Shown here one piece after another: positions 17,002 to 26,786 of a stretch of 41,834 nt of DNA. Where the stretch lies: positions 1 through 41,834 of the forward strand of contig JAFWZH010000151.1 in NCBI GenBank assembly GCA_017522515.1. Reading direction: 5' to 3'. The notes under the pieces are model-generated. The model made no database searches, was not told where the DNA came from, and saw only the letters and a list, made by a program, of their open reading frames with translations. The translations under genes and the position numbers were made by a program. Source of the DNA: Clostridia bacterium (GTDB lineage: Bacteria; Bacillota_A; Clostridia; UBA1212; UBA1255). Position 1 is the stretch's first letter, and every line of letters starts with the position of its first letter.

Positions 17002-18543
17002 TCAATAATCATAATCTTCAGACCATAATTGTCCTGTCATCATCTTCCACAGATTCCTACTAAAATCTTGACATTTCAATACTATCGGATTGACAGTACA
17101 ACCATCTATTGGAATATCATTTCGATACAACAAACTAAGCAATAACTGCCTAGTTCCAAAACATAATCTATATTCAGGTCTATTTACATCTCCCCCATTA
17201 TTATCTTTTTTAAAAAATATTGAATTATCTTTTGATTCATTAGACCATATCTCATAATTCGTGTTTATTACTGTTGATGTAAAAAAAACAAATGAAGGAA
17301 TGGGATTTCTCTCGAATATACCTTCCCTTGTAATTACACTACAAAAACTTCTTTGTCCACCTGCTATTTGATTTCTAAGCATAGTTCTTGCATCATCTAT
17401 TTTTGAAGAAAGAATCCCATCTATATTAAACCAGCAATTATCTATATTAACAATATCTTTCTTGTCTGCAGGTATTCTAGGAAGAAAATATCTAAACAAA
17501 TAGGCTGCAACTTTTGAATATAATAAATCATGTATCACATTAGTTTTCCTTGCCATTTCATCTATATTGCGAACTTCAGTAATAGTGTGTAGATCATCCG
17601 AAGCCTTCTTAAGCTCAGTTTCTTTAAACAGCGCATCAACGCCCTTATACGCTAGATAATAATTGCGACAATTATTCTTCAGATTATCCTCGTTCATTCT
17701 TTCAAACAAATCAACCAAACTAACCACCAAGTGTTTATTGCCAGACTGATCTTTTTCACCATTATTATTAACAGCCAACCTATAGCAAAAAACAACATCT
17801 GTTGACAATCTAGCATAAAACCAAAAATATAATTTCATCATTGATTGTTCCAAAACCTTATCAATATTATTAAGGTCTAATTCATTTTTAGCATCCATTA
17901 TAGCGGACATTAAAGAATCAACATCGTAATCAAGCAAATGATTCGCGACATATCGTCCCGACCTTTTCTTTTTCCAATTATTAACTAATTTATAGCCATT
18001 GCCTTCATAAAACCCTATCCGTTGTGCTGCATTGTAGTAATGATTTTTATAATATTCGTCATCGGCATCAATTTTTGATTCCGAATCATTTGACTTATAG
18101 TATTTAAGGATAAACACCTCATCATTAGTATCTTGATTTAAATATTTAAGCTCCTCAAAGATTTTTCCGCGAGATAACAAAGATTCTATCAAACGTCCAT
18201 ATAAACTACTTGTATTTTCATCAAAAGCCTCTCCGGGCATATCCAACATTTGAAGTTTTTTATTTCCAATCAAATTTGTTTCATAAAAATCCGTTTTCCT
18301 TGCCAAATATACAGGAGTTTGCGAACCTTCACCAGCAGGAGAATGATCGCGCCTATTAAAAGCAGCCAAACATCCTCCTTCCCCTATATTAAAACCTAAC
18401 AAAACCTGAACCATATCCTCCATAAGAAAAGACTTGCCGCTACTGACACTCCCTACAATAGCAATTCGTATCACATTCCTTTCTGATTCTTGTCGCATTC
18501 TACTATGCCACCATTCTTCTATGTTATTCTTAAAATCAAACAT
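17002..18543 (-). CDS. P-loop GTPase (TRAFAC-like)
   Basis: The 513-residue cytosolic protein has a P-loop G31-S-V-S-S-G-K37-S, a candidate switch I Thr in GSQT76PVYL, and a G3 motif D101-M-P-G104-E105. D-x-x-G-E is a form seen in the double-GTPase families found with GAP1-like proteins. No NKxD motif is obvious. The C-terminal two thirds are helical and end in a region with a conserved-looking IFERNPIPSFVFFTS stretch. It lacks membrane segments but sits between the SEDS-like gene (19-base gap) and the membrane-anchored partner (2-base gap), so it probably acts at the inner membrane as a switch. GTP rather than ATP use is inferred from the G3 motif. Confidence 0.7.
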   Translation of the reverse strand: MFDFKNNIEEWWHSRMRQESERNVIRIAIVGSVSSGKSFLMEDMVQVLLGFNIGEGGCLAAFNRRDHSPAGEGSQTPVYLARKTDFYETNLIGNKKLQMLDMPGEAFDENTSSLYGRLIESLLSRGKIFEELKYLNQDTNDEVFILKYYKSNDSESKIDADDEYYKNHYYNAAQRIGFYEGNGYKLVNNWKKKRSGRYVANHLLDYDVDSLMSAIMDAKNELDLNNIDKVLEQSMMKLYFWFYARLSTDVVFCYRLAVNNNGEKDQSGNKHLVVSLVDLFERMNEDNLKNNCRNYYLAYKGVDALFKETELKKASDDLHTITEVRNIDEMARKTNVIHDLLYSKVAAYLFRYFLPRIPADKKDIVNIDNCWFNIDGILSSKIDDARTMLRNQIAGGQRSFCSVITREGIFERNPIPSFVFFTSTVINTNYEIWSNESKDNSIFFKKDNNGGDVNRPEYRLCFGTRQLLLSLLYRNDIPIDGCTVNPIVLKCQDFSRNLWKMMTGQLWSEDYDY

Positions 18544-18562
18544 AATTATATAATTATTTTAA

Positions 18563-21427
18563 CTATTCATCAACATTTAAACTTGCCATAAATGCAATAA
18601 GCAATGCTGTTTCCAAAGCTTCGCCTACCGAATCCACACCATACCCTGGATTCAGGCGTCCTGTAAACGGCAAAATCCCACAATATGACAAATACAAGTA
18701 CATACTTGTTGAAACCCACATAAAAACAGCAAACATACGTCTAATGTCACAGGAGTTCAAGCAATATACAACTCTTGTTCCACCTCCATATGTTTCTCTT
18801 GTTGAAGAATATAATGTATATGTGCACACAACATATAACAATATTATCAACAAGGCAAAATATATGAATTTAGCGATCCATCCAAATGCAGAAAAAAAGG
18901 AACTTTGGATACTAACATCGTTAAGTATAACAGGAGATTGTCCAGATGATATTGAAGGATGTAGAATATGCTTTTCATTAGACAAAGGGTCTTCTCCTAC
19001 GTTATTTTGCATATAATGCGACATAACAACCATAAACTCAACATCAGACTCGGTATAACGGTATCCCTTATCTTTTACCTCATCATATTTAAACAAAAGA
19101 TTTAATCTTCTGCCAGTCCTACCATCTTCACCAAAGATTTTAGGATATGCTCCCACAAGTATTATTCCTGCAAACATCAAAAGTAATATTGAAATGTATT
19201 TTGACCGCACTGCACCCTTCTTACTTTTTTCCATCGGATAATTATATGTTCGTACTATGTTATAGGCATATATCCAATAGATGACAATACCAATTCCAAT
19301 CCAATTGGTAATATATCCAGAATCTGGTTTAGTTGAAAAATAAACAACTGGACACAACAAAAGTATAACGAGGAAAAACATCCACCATCTCCTACTTTTT
19401 TTCCATTTCCCAAAATTTTCAAACATATATGACAAACCGAAAATAAGCGTAAAAGAAATAAAAGCAGTAGCAAAATTGCCTCTTATTAAATTAAGTAAAA
19501 TAAGAATAACGCAAACAATCAAAAACATTACAAATCGATTTCTTTTAACACGATCTATTAGTTTTAACAATTGGGATATTATCGTTCTAGGAATTTTTAC
19601 AAACCTTCTGAATATTGGAAATTTTACAACAAATTTTCTACATAATCGCCTTATCCTTATATTATCTGCCATACACCATACAATCAAAACGGCTAATATT
19701 ATAGAAATTGCCAATGCCAAAGTCCACAAAACCGTTCTGTGCGTATCGTTCATACCTTCCAATGTTGTCCACGTCCGTGGATAACCCAAAACTTCGGAAC
19801 TCATATATGAATTCAAAATAGAAGCATTAAAAAACTTATCAATACAAAACTCCCATAATAGACCAGTTCCTACAAATGTCAATAAAATCACAACAATAGG
19901 CAAAAATGGAGTGGAAATTGGCAATTTTCGTTTTGCTTTTATTGTATTCCTATCAATAAATTTGAATGTACGAATGCTAAATAGTGAATATATAGAATAT
20001 GCAAGTATTATAGCCAACGAAACTGACACAACATTTATTCCTGCTATTTTTTCAAAATACGGATATGTATATGACAACTTAATGGCAATTAATGTCTTGC
20101 ATAAATAAAACACAAATGCAATAGCAAAAATACATACAGACAACAATAAATTTACCTGTATCTTATATTTATTTGAAATTTCAGCCATTCGTTTTTCCCT
20201 TTTATACAATATCAAAAAGGATATCATTATAACCATAAAAATAAGTATTGGCAATATTAAGAAAGAGCTTACATAAACCCCATCAATGATACCCACCTTA
20301 CACGACAACGAAACATTATCTGACCCTAGTTCCAAATCATTAAATCGAGGTATAATATATAGCTGCGACGCCACATTACTTTTTTCTCCGCCATTATCAC
20401 GTATAATTATACCATCGTTGGAAAACTCAACTGTACATAAGTCAATATTAAACAAATCACTAAACGCAGGAATATACACTGCATTAGATAAGGGGAATGC
20501 ACCCGAATTTTGCTTCACAGAAATAACACCATACTCATTATCTTTATTTTTTATTTCCTTTTTCAACGTATCAAATCTCTCTACGAATGTAATAGACTTA
20601 GGGAAAGAGACATTTATTCCGTCTTTATTGGCAATGGTATCACATTTAAAATGACCAGCACCCCATTCAGTATTAAGAACAACTGGTTTTGCCGTATAAT
20701 ACAAACCATTTACAGAAAAAGCATGGTCATCTTTAGTTTCTGGCATATATGAATTTTCAGACATTAAGAAAAACTGAACCTTGCACGAATCTGCCGCCAC
20801 TATTCCTGAATAGTTGAACCCTTGTACAGAACCATCAGAATGCACAATTTTACACAAATCGTCAAGAATACACAAAATTAACTGAGAATCATGATTATCC
20901 CTATAGAAAAAACTCTTTATTTCTGTTCGGCTCAAAAATGATGTGTCATTAAAAACATCAGCGAACATGTTACGAACCATAATATACTTGACATTCTGCT
21001 TCTTTCTGAAAAACTCCGTTTCCACACACTTGTCAAAACGAAGCTTAACAGAATCACTTATCAAAATGTCGTTTCCAATTTTTACACAATCACCATCGCC
21101 AAAATCAAATTTACAAGTATTAACTCCTCCTACTTTACAATATAACAAAGAATCCTTATAATTTCTGTCCACATCCCACCTAAATCGACCGTCTTGTAAT
21201 CGAGTTATTGTCATGTAATCTTTCGGAACTTTATCATAACACAAACCAGATTCCCGTCCTATTGTTATCGTATTGGTTTCTTTTAAGGAAAATCCTTGAA
21301 CTGAAAAATAAAATCGATCCGCTTCAGAAACCTTATGATACAACAAGAAGACTAAAATCACAACTATTCCTATTGCGACTGGAATTATTTTGCGAAATAA
21401 CAAATACATTTTTACGGTTCTATTCAT
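18563..21427 (-). CDS. SEDS (FtsW/RodA)-like polytopic protein with FHA-like extracytoplasmic region
   Basis: This 954-residue inner-membrane protein has a first helix at about 12-30. An extracytoplasmic region to about residue 385 follows, whose start (TITIGRES, later GDGDCVKIGN) reads like an FHA fold. Some eleven to twelve further helices come next. The last part follows the SEDS pattern: GRRLNLLF after an extracytoplasmic entry; then ND-VSIQSSFFSAFGWI, in the place of the TDFIFAVIGEELG segment of FtsW; then GILPFTGRLNPGYGVDSVGE near 915-935, in the place of LPxTGxxLPFxSYGGSS. SEDS proteins polymerise lipid II with a class B PBP, and a PBP-like gene lies downstream. The protein is much larger than the usual 370-420 residues. 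The FHA-like call is weaker than the SEDS call. Confidence 0.7.
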   Translation of the reverse strand: MNRTVKMYLLFRKIIPVAIGIVVILVFLLYHKVSEADRFYFSVQGFSLKETNTITIGRESGLCYDKVPKDYMTITRLQDGRFRWDVDRNYKDSLLYCKVGGVNTCKFDFGDGDCVKIGNDILISDSVKLRFDKCVETEFFRKKQNVKYIMVRNMFADVFNDTSFLSRTEIKSFFYRDNHDSQLILCILDDLCKIVHSDGSVQGFNYSGIVAADSCKVQFFLMSENSYMPETKDDHAFSVNGLYYTAKPVVLNTEWGAGHFKCDTIANKDGINVSFPKSITFVERFDTLKKEIKNKDNEYGVISVKQNSGAFPLSNAVYIPAFSDLFNIDLCTVEFSNDGIIIRDNGGEKSNVASQLYIIPRFNDLELGSDNVSLSCKVGIIDGVYVSSFLILPILIFMVIMISFLILYKREKRMAEISNKYKIQVNLLLSVCIFAIAFVFYLCKTLIAIKLSYTYPYFEKIAGINVVSVSLAIILAYSIYSLFSIRTFKFIDRNTIKAKRKLPISTPFLPIVVILLTFVGTGLLWEFCIDKFFNASILNSYMSSEVLGYPRTWTTLEGMNDTHRTVLWTLALAISIILAVLIVWCMADNIRIRRLCRKFVVKFPIFRRFVKIPRTIISQLLKLIDRVKRNRFVMFLIVCVILILLNLIRGNFATAFISFTLIFGLSYMFENFGKWKKSRRWWMFFLVILLLCPVVYFSTKPDSGYITNWIGIGIVIYWIYAYNIVRTYNYPMEKSKKGAVRSKYISILLLMFAGIILVGAYPKIFGEDGRTGRRLNLLFKYDEVKDKGYRYTESDVEFMVVMSHYMQNNVGEDPLSNEKHILHPSISSGQSPVILNDVSIQSSFFSAFGWIAKFIYFALLIILLYVVCTYTLYSSTRETYGGGTRVVYCLNSCDIRRMFAVFMWVSTSMYLYLSYCGILPFTGRLNPGYGVDSVGEALETALLIAFMASLNVDE

Positions 21428-21432
21428 ATCAA

Positions 21433-22953
21433 TTATTTTTTATTTCTATTATAAATTAAATCGCCAGGAGTTTGCGAGAACATATCTCGCGCCACCTTTC
21501 TTGTCGTTACCCAAGAGGCAAGTAGCGATACAACAAATAAAACCAAAGTAGGATAATATGGATGGTAAAAAACCTTTAAGTACGAATATCCCGATTCTAT
21601 TTCAAAACCCATAAGCGGCAATACTCCCGAAACGACACACGACAAAAACAAAGCCATCAAATATGCATACACAATCATTACAAGAACTATTCTAACATAT
21701 ATTCGAATTAACATTTTATTGGCGACACCAAAAGCCTTGAATGTTCCAAGATTCATCCGAATCTTCTCAAAATGTGATTTCAATAGTTTGTATATAAATA
21801 TACACAAAAATAATATTGAAATTATCAATATGATAACAGATAAACCAATGCCCATAATTTGAACCATAGCCAGATTCTTAAGACTATTTATTTTACCCAT
21901 ATCCAATCTATATCCAGTATTATCTTTCAGTAGAACACTAAATTTTTCTACATTTTGAAACAAAGAATCACGTTTGAAATAACAAGAAATAATCTCAGGT
22001 TTATCTTCTAATTCATTCTTAGGACAATCAAAATCATAAATCCTTGCCAAACCATCTATTTTTGCTGAATACTTAGAAAACAAACTATCGTATATGGCGA
22101 CTCTACTTCCATCATCTTTAGAAATAATACTAATCTTCCAGTAGTCAGGAGCATATACAATATCGTAAGGTGCTTCATAGAAATCGCAACTATCCTGCTT
22201 AACCAAATCTTTAAGTTTTTCTTTTTTTTCACCACTAACACATATATACATTTCCTTGTTTAACTTTTCCGACATCACTTGTTCGTGCAACGCCCTGTCC
22301 CCTTCTAGTCTTATTTTTTTTAAAAAAATCTGAGTGTATAGAAAATCACGCATATTTGGCAGTTCCTTAACGACAGCATATATTGGAATTGAAAATGGCT
22401 TCAGAAAATCGTGAATGTGCCAATCATAATATGTTTTTTCAAGGAAGACAGCATTCGTATCAAGGTTAAGTCTTTTTAGAGCATCAACAGTTACAATAAG
22501 TAACATTTCCGAATCATTCCATTTTTTCTTGCTACGTCTAACAACATTCTGATTTGACAATATGTTATTTTCTAAAATTAAACTATTTTCAAGACAAGTT
22601 CGTCCATCAAGTTGAGGTGTTGTTCGTGTAGTGTCTTTTACTTTTCTAAACTTCACATAGTCAAAATACACTTTTTCTACACTTTCAAGACCTATAGAAT
22701 CAATCCCATCAGATATGAAATTATCCAAATTATACCATTCGCCACGTTGATCTACTACTATATCAACACTATTTACGAACTTATCATCCATCTTGTTCAT
22801 AAGATAACTCAAACTTGCACATGCAAAAGCAATACTCAACATAGACAAGAAGAAAACGCCAGACAAGAGAAACATGTTTTTCCTATTATTACCTGACAAT
22901 TCTTTTCCTTCCTGCCTTATCAAGAAACGTTTCACATCATTTCTATTTCTCAT
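21433..22953 (-). CDS. FtsX/MacB-like ABC transporter permease
   Basis: The 506-residue inner-membrane protein has the four-helix layout of the FtsX/MacB/LolCE superfamily: one helix at about 27-50, a large periplasmic domain (about 51-350), then helices at about 357-385, 412-445 and 462-485. A cytosolic loop after the second helix (KIRMNLGTFKAFGVAN) is typical of the coupling segment. The ATPase partner ends six bases upstream. Such transporters often do not move a substrate through the membrane but pass ATP-driven movement to periplasmic partners such as murein hydrolases or lipoprotein carriers. A lysozyme-like gene and a vWA protein in the same operon make that a sensible reading here, but it is inferred. 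Confidence 0.85.
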   Translation of the reverse strand: MRNRNDVKRFLIRQEGKELSGNNRKNMFLLSGVFFLSMLSIAFACASLSYLMNKMDDKFVNSVDIVVDQRGEWYNLDNFISDGIDSIGLESVEKVYFDYVKFRKVKDTTRTTPQLDGRTCLENSLILENNILSNQNVVRRSKKKWNDSEMLLIVTVDALKRLNLDTNAVFLEKTYYDWHIHDFLKPFSIPIYAVVKELPNMRDFLYTQIFLKKIRLEGDRALHEQVMSEKLNKEMYICVSGEKKEKLKDLVKQDSCDFYEAPYDIVYAPDYWKISIISKDDGSRVAIYDSLFSKYSAKIDGLARIYDFDCPKNELEDKPEIISCYFKRDSLFQNVEKFSVLLKDNTGYRLDMGKINSLKNLAMVQIMGIGLSVIILIISILFLCIFIYKLLKSHFEKIRMNLGTFKAFGVANKMLIRIYVRIVLVMIVYAYLMALFLSCVVSGVLPLMGFEIESGYSYLKVFYHPYYPTLVLFVVSLLASWVTTRKVARDMFSQTPGDLIYNRNKK

Positions 22954-22959
22954 ATATCA

Positions 22960-23841
22960 CTACTTTTTTAACTTATCTAGCAATTCGTTATATATACATT
23001 CTTTTTTTTCTATCTTTTGACCGAGATGATACCATACATCATTGTCCTTTTTATATATACTTTCATCGTTTATATACCCGATAAATTTTCGTTTTGAGAT
23101 AGTATTTAATACAGGTTTATTCTGAATAAAGACAATCATATCTGCATTGTCAACCGCTAATTTTATATCATGAGAAACGATAATAGCGGTAGCATTGTTA
23201 TCCTTTTCCTCATTTTTCTTTATCGATAAAGAATCCACCAGAACCTTCATCAAACGTTCGGCAGTTGAAGCATCTAAATTACCAGTAGGTTCATCACCAA
23301 AAATAACCGAAAATTTCGGCAATATTGCTCTAGCAAAAGCCAAACGCTGTTTCTCCCCTCCAGACCATTCCGATATAGGCTTATCTTTCTCATTTTTCCT
23401 TTCTTCCCCTGCATCAATTCCCCACAACATATTGATAATTCTTTGCGCCTCATCTTCTGCCTCCATATACGATTTTCCTTGAATCATAGCGGTTATCATC
23501 ACATTTTGTAAAGCAGAAAAGTTTGGCATAAGATTATTCTGCTGGAAAACAAAAGAAAAATTATTATTCCTAAATGCCGACATCTTTTCATCATTCCAAA
23601 ACTTCCATGCATTTAATACATTTTCTCCTTTATAAACAAACTTTGACGAATCATTCGAATCATATATAGTATTATTCATAAAACCCAAAGTTTCAAGTAT
23701 TGTACTCTTTCCGATACCTGACCTTCCAACAAAAAATACAATCTTTCCATAGGGTATGTTTAAACGCTCAATATAAAGCACAATATCTTCACCATCATAC
23801 GAGCATTTAAGGTTCTCAATTACATACATATCTTCATTCAT
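22960..23841 (-). CDS. ABC transporter ATPase, LolD/FtsE/MacB type
   Basis: The 293-residue cytosolic ATPase has Walker A GRSGIGKST (39-47), a Q-loop in SFVFQQNN, signature SGGEKQR, Walker B VIFGDEPTGNLD and an H-loop IIVSHD. The EPTGNLD form is typical of ATPases that pair with FtsX/MacB-like permeases, and that permease is the next gene. The C-terminal 50 residues extend past the ATPase core. The ATG at 23841 is chosen over a TTG at 23862 that would overlap the vWA gene; it leaves a 4-base gap to that gene's stop. Confidence 0.92.
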   Translation of the reverse strand: MNEDMYVIENLKCSYDGEDIVLYIERLNIPYGKIVFFVGRSGIGKSTILETLGFMNNTIYDSNDSSKFVYKGENVLNAWKFWNDEKMSAFRNNNFSFVFQQNNLMPNFSALQNVMITAMIQGKSYMEAEDEAQRIINMLWGIDAGEERKNEKDKPISEWSGGEKQRLAFARAILPKFSVIFGDEPTGNLDASTAERLMKVLVDSLSIKKNEEKDNNATAIIVSHDIKLAVDNADMIVFIQNKPVLNTISKRKFIGYINDESIYKKDNDVWYHLGQKIEKKECIYNELLDKLKK

Positions 23842-23845
23842 TTTT

Positions 23846-26215
23846 CTAATATTTTTCAACAAATGGCATTTGACTCAAAAGAATATAATAATATCTGTGG
23901 TTATTTTGCATCAGATAAGAATGTGAATCTTCCTGAACACTTTCCAACTCTTGAATAGCAACATTTAATTCATTTACAATATATTCTACATCGCTTTTTC
24001 TCAAATCACTAGGATTAATTATAAGATCCTTAACATTATCGTCAAAACTATAACCACATTCATCTTCTATTGACATTATAATCTTATCCAATCGCTCAAT
24101 ATTATCTATATCATCTTGGCTATATTTCTGACCTGTATAAGAAAATATTAATGACAAACATACTTTTTGTAGGATTTTTTTTTGTTCTTGCAAAGGAAAA
24201 GTATTTGCGGTTGCTTTCTTTAACTCAATAATCAAGTCGCTTAACTCCTTGTCCGCAAGAAACACACAAGGTGTAAACATCTGCTTTTCGCTACAGAAAC
24301 TCCGCTTTGCATATCCATCTACCTTAACAAGACACTTCAAATCTTCACATTTTTTTATAACACCCTCCTCAATAAGTCGGTCGCATACATTTATTTTTCC
24401 TTCGCCATTAGATCCACTAGAAGCAATCTTTAGTTCCATAATGTTCTCAACCGTCTTGTCTATAAAATCCTGCAAAGTTTTAACTGCAAAATTATATAAT
24501 TCATTCTTTGTTTTTGTTGTACCATATTCAGCATACCTACAAGCCATTGGTCGTAGTGGCCATTTCATTTCTTTTCCATTAATTGTGTCTTGTACAAACT
24601 CTATTATATTATTATTTTCTGTAATTGAACAATTATATTTATTATTTTTTAATACGTTTGACATTATCTTCAACACCTGAGATTGAAAATTACCAGAAGC
24701 TTTTGCTGCATCATATGCCGGCTGATATGCAATGAAATTTATATTATTCTCTTTAAATTTATTTGAAATATAGTCTGTTGTTTTGCCTTTGGCATCTGGT
24801 TCCTTTGAGCCAACATCTGTTACCAATATTATAAAATTTGATTCATTTTTCTTTTTGGAAAACTTATCTGCCGCAACATCAAGCCCATGAAACATAGCCT
24901 CTTCTGCCACAAACTTCTCTTCTGAATCACACTTAACATCTTCTAGAAACCGTGCAACTTTGTCTGTATTTGAAGTCAAATCCAAAACAGAATCAAGCGC
25001 GCCTTTTATCTCATCCTTATAGTTTCGATAGGCAACTACGCCATATTTTATCGGATATACATCGCTAATCTCTTTTTTTGCTATTTGCTTTATCGCTTTA
25101 CTTATTTCTTCAAAATAAGGTTTCATACTTTTCGTTGCATCCATAACAAAAAAAACGTTTATCTTAGATAAAGCCTCCTCTCGTTCTTTAATCTTTTTCT
25201 GTATTTCTAGTCTTTTTTCAAACGAAACTCCATTTCCGACATTACCTATAACTGCAAGTGTAGCAACCCTCTTATCTTTGTCATATTTTAAAACCGGACA
25301 ACGAGGAAATTTGGGGTCTATTCTTTTTTCATTAATTTTAAACTCTGACATTGATTTAGAAACATCACAATTAAATGCAGCCTCTATATCCTTAAAAGTA
25401 ATTGCATTATCATTTAGCACCACATCATCTCTTTCTTCGCCAAAGCACACTTCCCAACATACGCGCTTATCCCAATCAATAAACTCTTTATCATCCAACC
25501 AACCAATCTGTATATCTTCTTTAATGAGTAAAGGCAAAGTATAATTGCCATTTAATACCAATGCATTCCCACCTGATTTCTTAAACAAGAAACAGAAATC
25601 AAATTCAGTCAAATTGCCGTTCTTTCTTGGTCTTTTTTTACATTCCTTATCCTCATATAAAGTAGGTATCTTTTTAGCGTTTTCTTCTGTAATTTTACGA
25701 AGTTCTTTAACCACAGCAACTTTTTTATAAATACCATACTTATTTCTCGGACAAATATTCCACAATAACAAATCATCAACTTTTACCCATCCTACATATC
25801 CATCCTTCCTATGTCCATCAATCATACATGCTGGAGTATTACGACATTGATATGGTATTTCACGACCATACAATTTGTCACTTGAATAAAAAAGCAAAGC
25901 ATAATCACCACTTACTTTAGCTACATAAAAACTCTCCATAAAATCCAAATGCAGTAAAAAACGGCTTGTTTCCGATGGAGAATAATATGAAACGACATCT
26001 GCATCAGCAACATACACTTTCCATGCATTATATGTAAAAACATCGCCCCAATCCCTAGCTTTTGCTTTATCCTCCCATAAATAGGAGTTTGCCTGACCTT
26101 CTGGAGAGTCAAATATAATAGGTTTTCCAATAGACTCATCTGGCATATCATCAAAGGCTTCCACTTCAACAATAATAAAAAAAACGGAGAAAATTAAAAA
26201 AAACAATTTTTTCAT
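23846..26215 (-). CDS. Periplasmic SH3b/von Willebrand factor A protein
   Basis: The 789-residue exported protein has a signal peptide (about 1-20, ending VEA). Two SH3b-like modules follow, at about 55-130 (ending GYVGWVKVDDLLLW) and 150-245 (with LYEDKE and IGWLDD). A vWA domain lies at about 350-530, with MIDAS start D359-A-T-K-S363 and a later TDVGSKEPD, and the C-terminal part is helical. SH3b plus vWA in this order recalls TssR of the Bacteroidota type VI secretion system, but no tss genes are present. vWA domains with an intact MIDAS bind protein partners through a metal ion, and SH3b modules often contact peptidoglycan. The role is probably a scaffold for the neighbouring envelope proteins. 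Confidence 0.75.
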   Translation of the reverse strand: MKKLFFLIFSVFFIIVEVEAFDDMPDESIGKPIIFDSPEGQANSYLWEDKAKARDWGDVFTYNAWKVYVADADVVSYYSPSETSRFLLHLDFMESFYVAKVSGDYALLFYSSDKLYGREIPYQCRNTPACMIDGHRKDGYVGWVKVDDLLLWNICPRNKYGIYKKVAVVKELRKITEENAKKIPTLYEDKECKKRPRKNGNLTEFDFCFLFKKSGGNALVLNGNYTLPLLIKEDIQIGWLDDKEFIDWDKRVCWEVCFGEERDDVVLNDNAITFKDIEAAFNCDVSKSMSEFKINEKRIDPKFPRCPVLKYDKDKRVATLAVIGNVGNGVSFEKRLEIQKKIKEREEALSKINVFFVMDATKSMKPYFEEISKAIKQIAKKEISDVYPIKYGVVAYRNYKDEIKGALDSVLDLTSNTDKVARFLEDVKCDSEEKFVAEEAMFHGLDVAADKFSKKKNESNFIILVTDVGSKEPDAKGKTTDYISNKFKENNINFIAYQPAYDAAKASGNFQSQVLKIMSNVLKNNKYNCSITENNNIIEFVQDTINGKEMKWPLRPMACRYAEYGTTKTKNELYNFAVKTLQDFIDKTVENIMELKIASSGSNGEGKINVCDRLIEEGVIKKCEDLKCLVKVDGYAKRSFCSEKQMFTPCVFLADKELSDLIIELKKATANTFPLQEQKKILQKVCLSLIFSYTGQKYSQDDIDNIERLDKIIMSIEDECGYSFDDNVKDLIINPSDLRKSDVEYIVNELNVAIQELESVQEDSHSYLMQNNHRYYYILLSQMPFVEKY

Positions 26216-26230
26216 ATTAACAATTATATA

Positions 26231-26785
26231 CTATTTAAAATTTAACAAACTAATATTCCTATCCTTAACAATATCCTTATATTTCAATTCTGTAAAATTG
26301 GACGCAGAATCATACAACAAAAAATTGACATCTATACCTCTACTATCAACTTCACTGACACTCATAAGCCGACACAATCGTTCTATAAAAAAATCTTTAC
26401 TATCCATAATGAATGTTATTGACCAAAACTTATCTGATTGACCACCATAAATTGACAAATAACGATCGGCATAATATACAGTCTCACCAAACCTTTGAGA
26501 AAGATGTACACACAAACTATCAAACGATTCATTATCTGCACGAACATCCGAAGACATAAAATATTCGCTAGAAATCAAAATATCAACATCTTGTTTGTTA
26601 TATAGGTGCAAATCATCATAAAACATAACACATTCATCATATCTTTTTTTTATTTCTTTTAGGCTATCAATTATAGTCTGCATATTGTTAGTGTGCTTAT
26701 AACTATAATATATAAATTTATTTTGTCCATGCAGTATAGTTATTAAAATATTCACACATACAATCATCAATACTATATGTTTCAT
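26231..26785 (-). CDS. Small secreted protein of unknown function
   Basis: The 184-residue product has an N-terminal hydrophobic stretch (3-18) followed by HGQ, which is a plausible signal peptide cleavage region, or else a membrane anchor. No domain is recognised. The mature protein has mixed helix and strand patterns and ends in DRNISLLNFK. It starts one base after the stop of the Cys-rich membrane protein gene. It stops with TAG five codons before the vWA start and in the same frame as the vWA gene; the vWA protein has its own signal peptide, so I keep the two genes separate. Confidence 0.7.
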   Translation of the reverse strand: MKHIVLMIVCVNILITILHGQNKFIYYSYKHTNNMQTIIDSLKEIKKRYDECVMFYDDLHLYNKQDVDILISSEYFMSSDVRADNESFDSLCVHLSQRFGETVYYADRYLSIYGGQSDKFWSITFIMDSKDFFIERLCRLMSVSEVDSRGIDVNFLLYDSASNFTELKYKDIVKDRNISLLNFK

Positions 26786-26786
26786 A

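Noticed and set aside
23846..26785. Small secreted protein and vWA protein as one gene with an in-frame TAG.
   Set aside because: They share a frame with only TAG and five codons between, but the vWA protein begins with its own clear signal peptide, so two genes are more likely.
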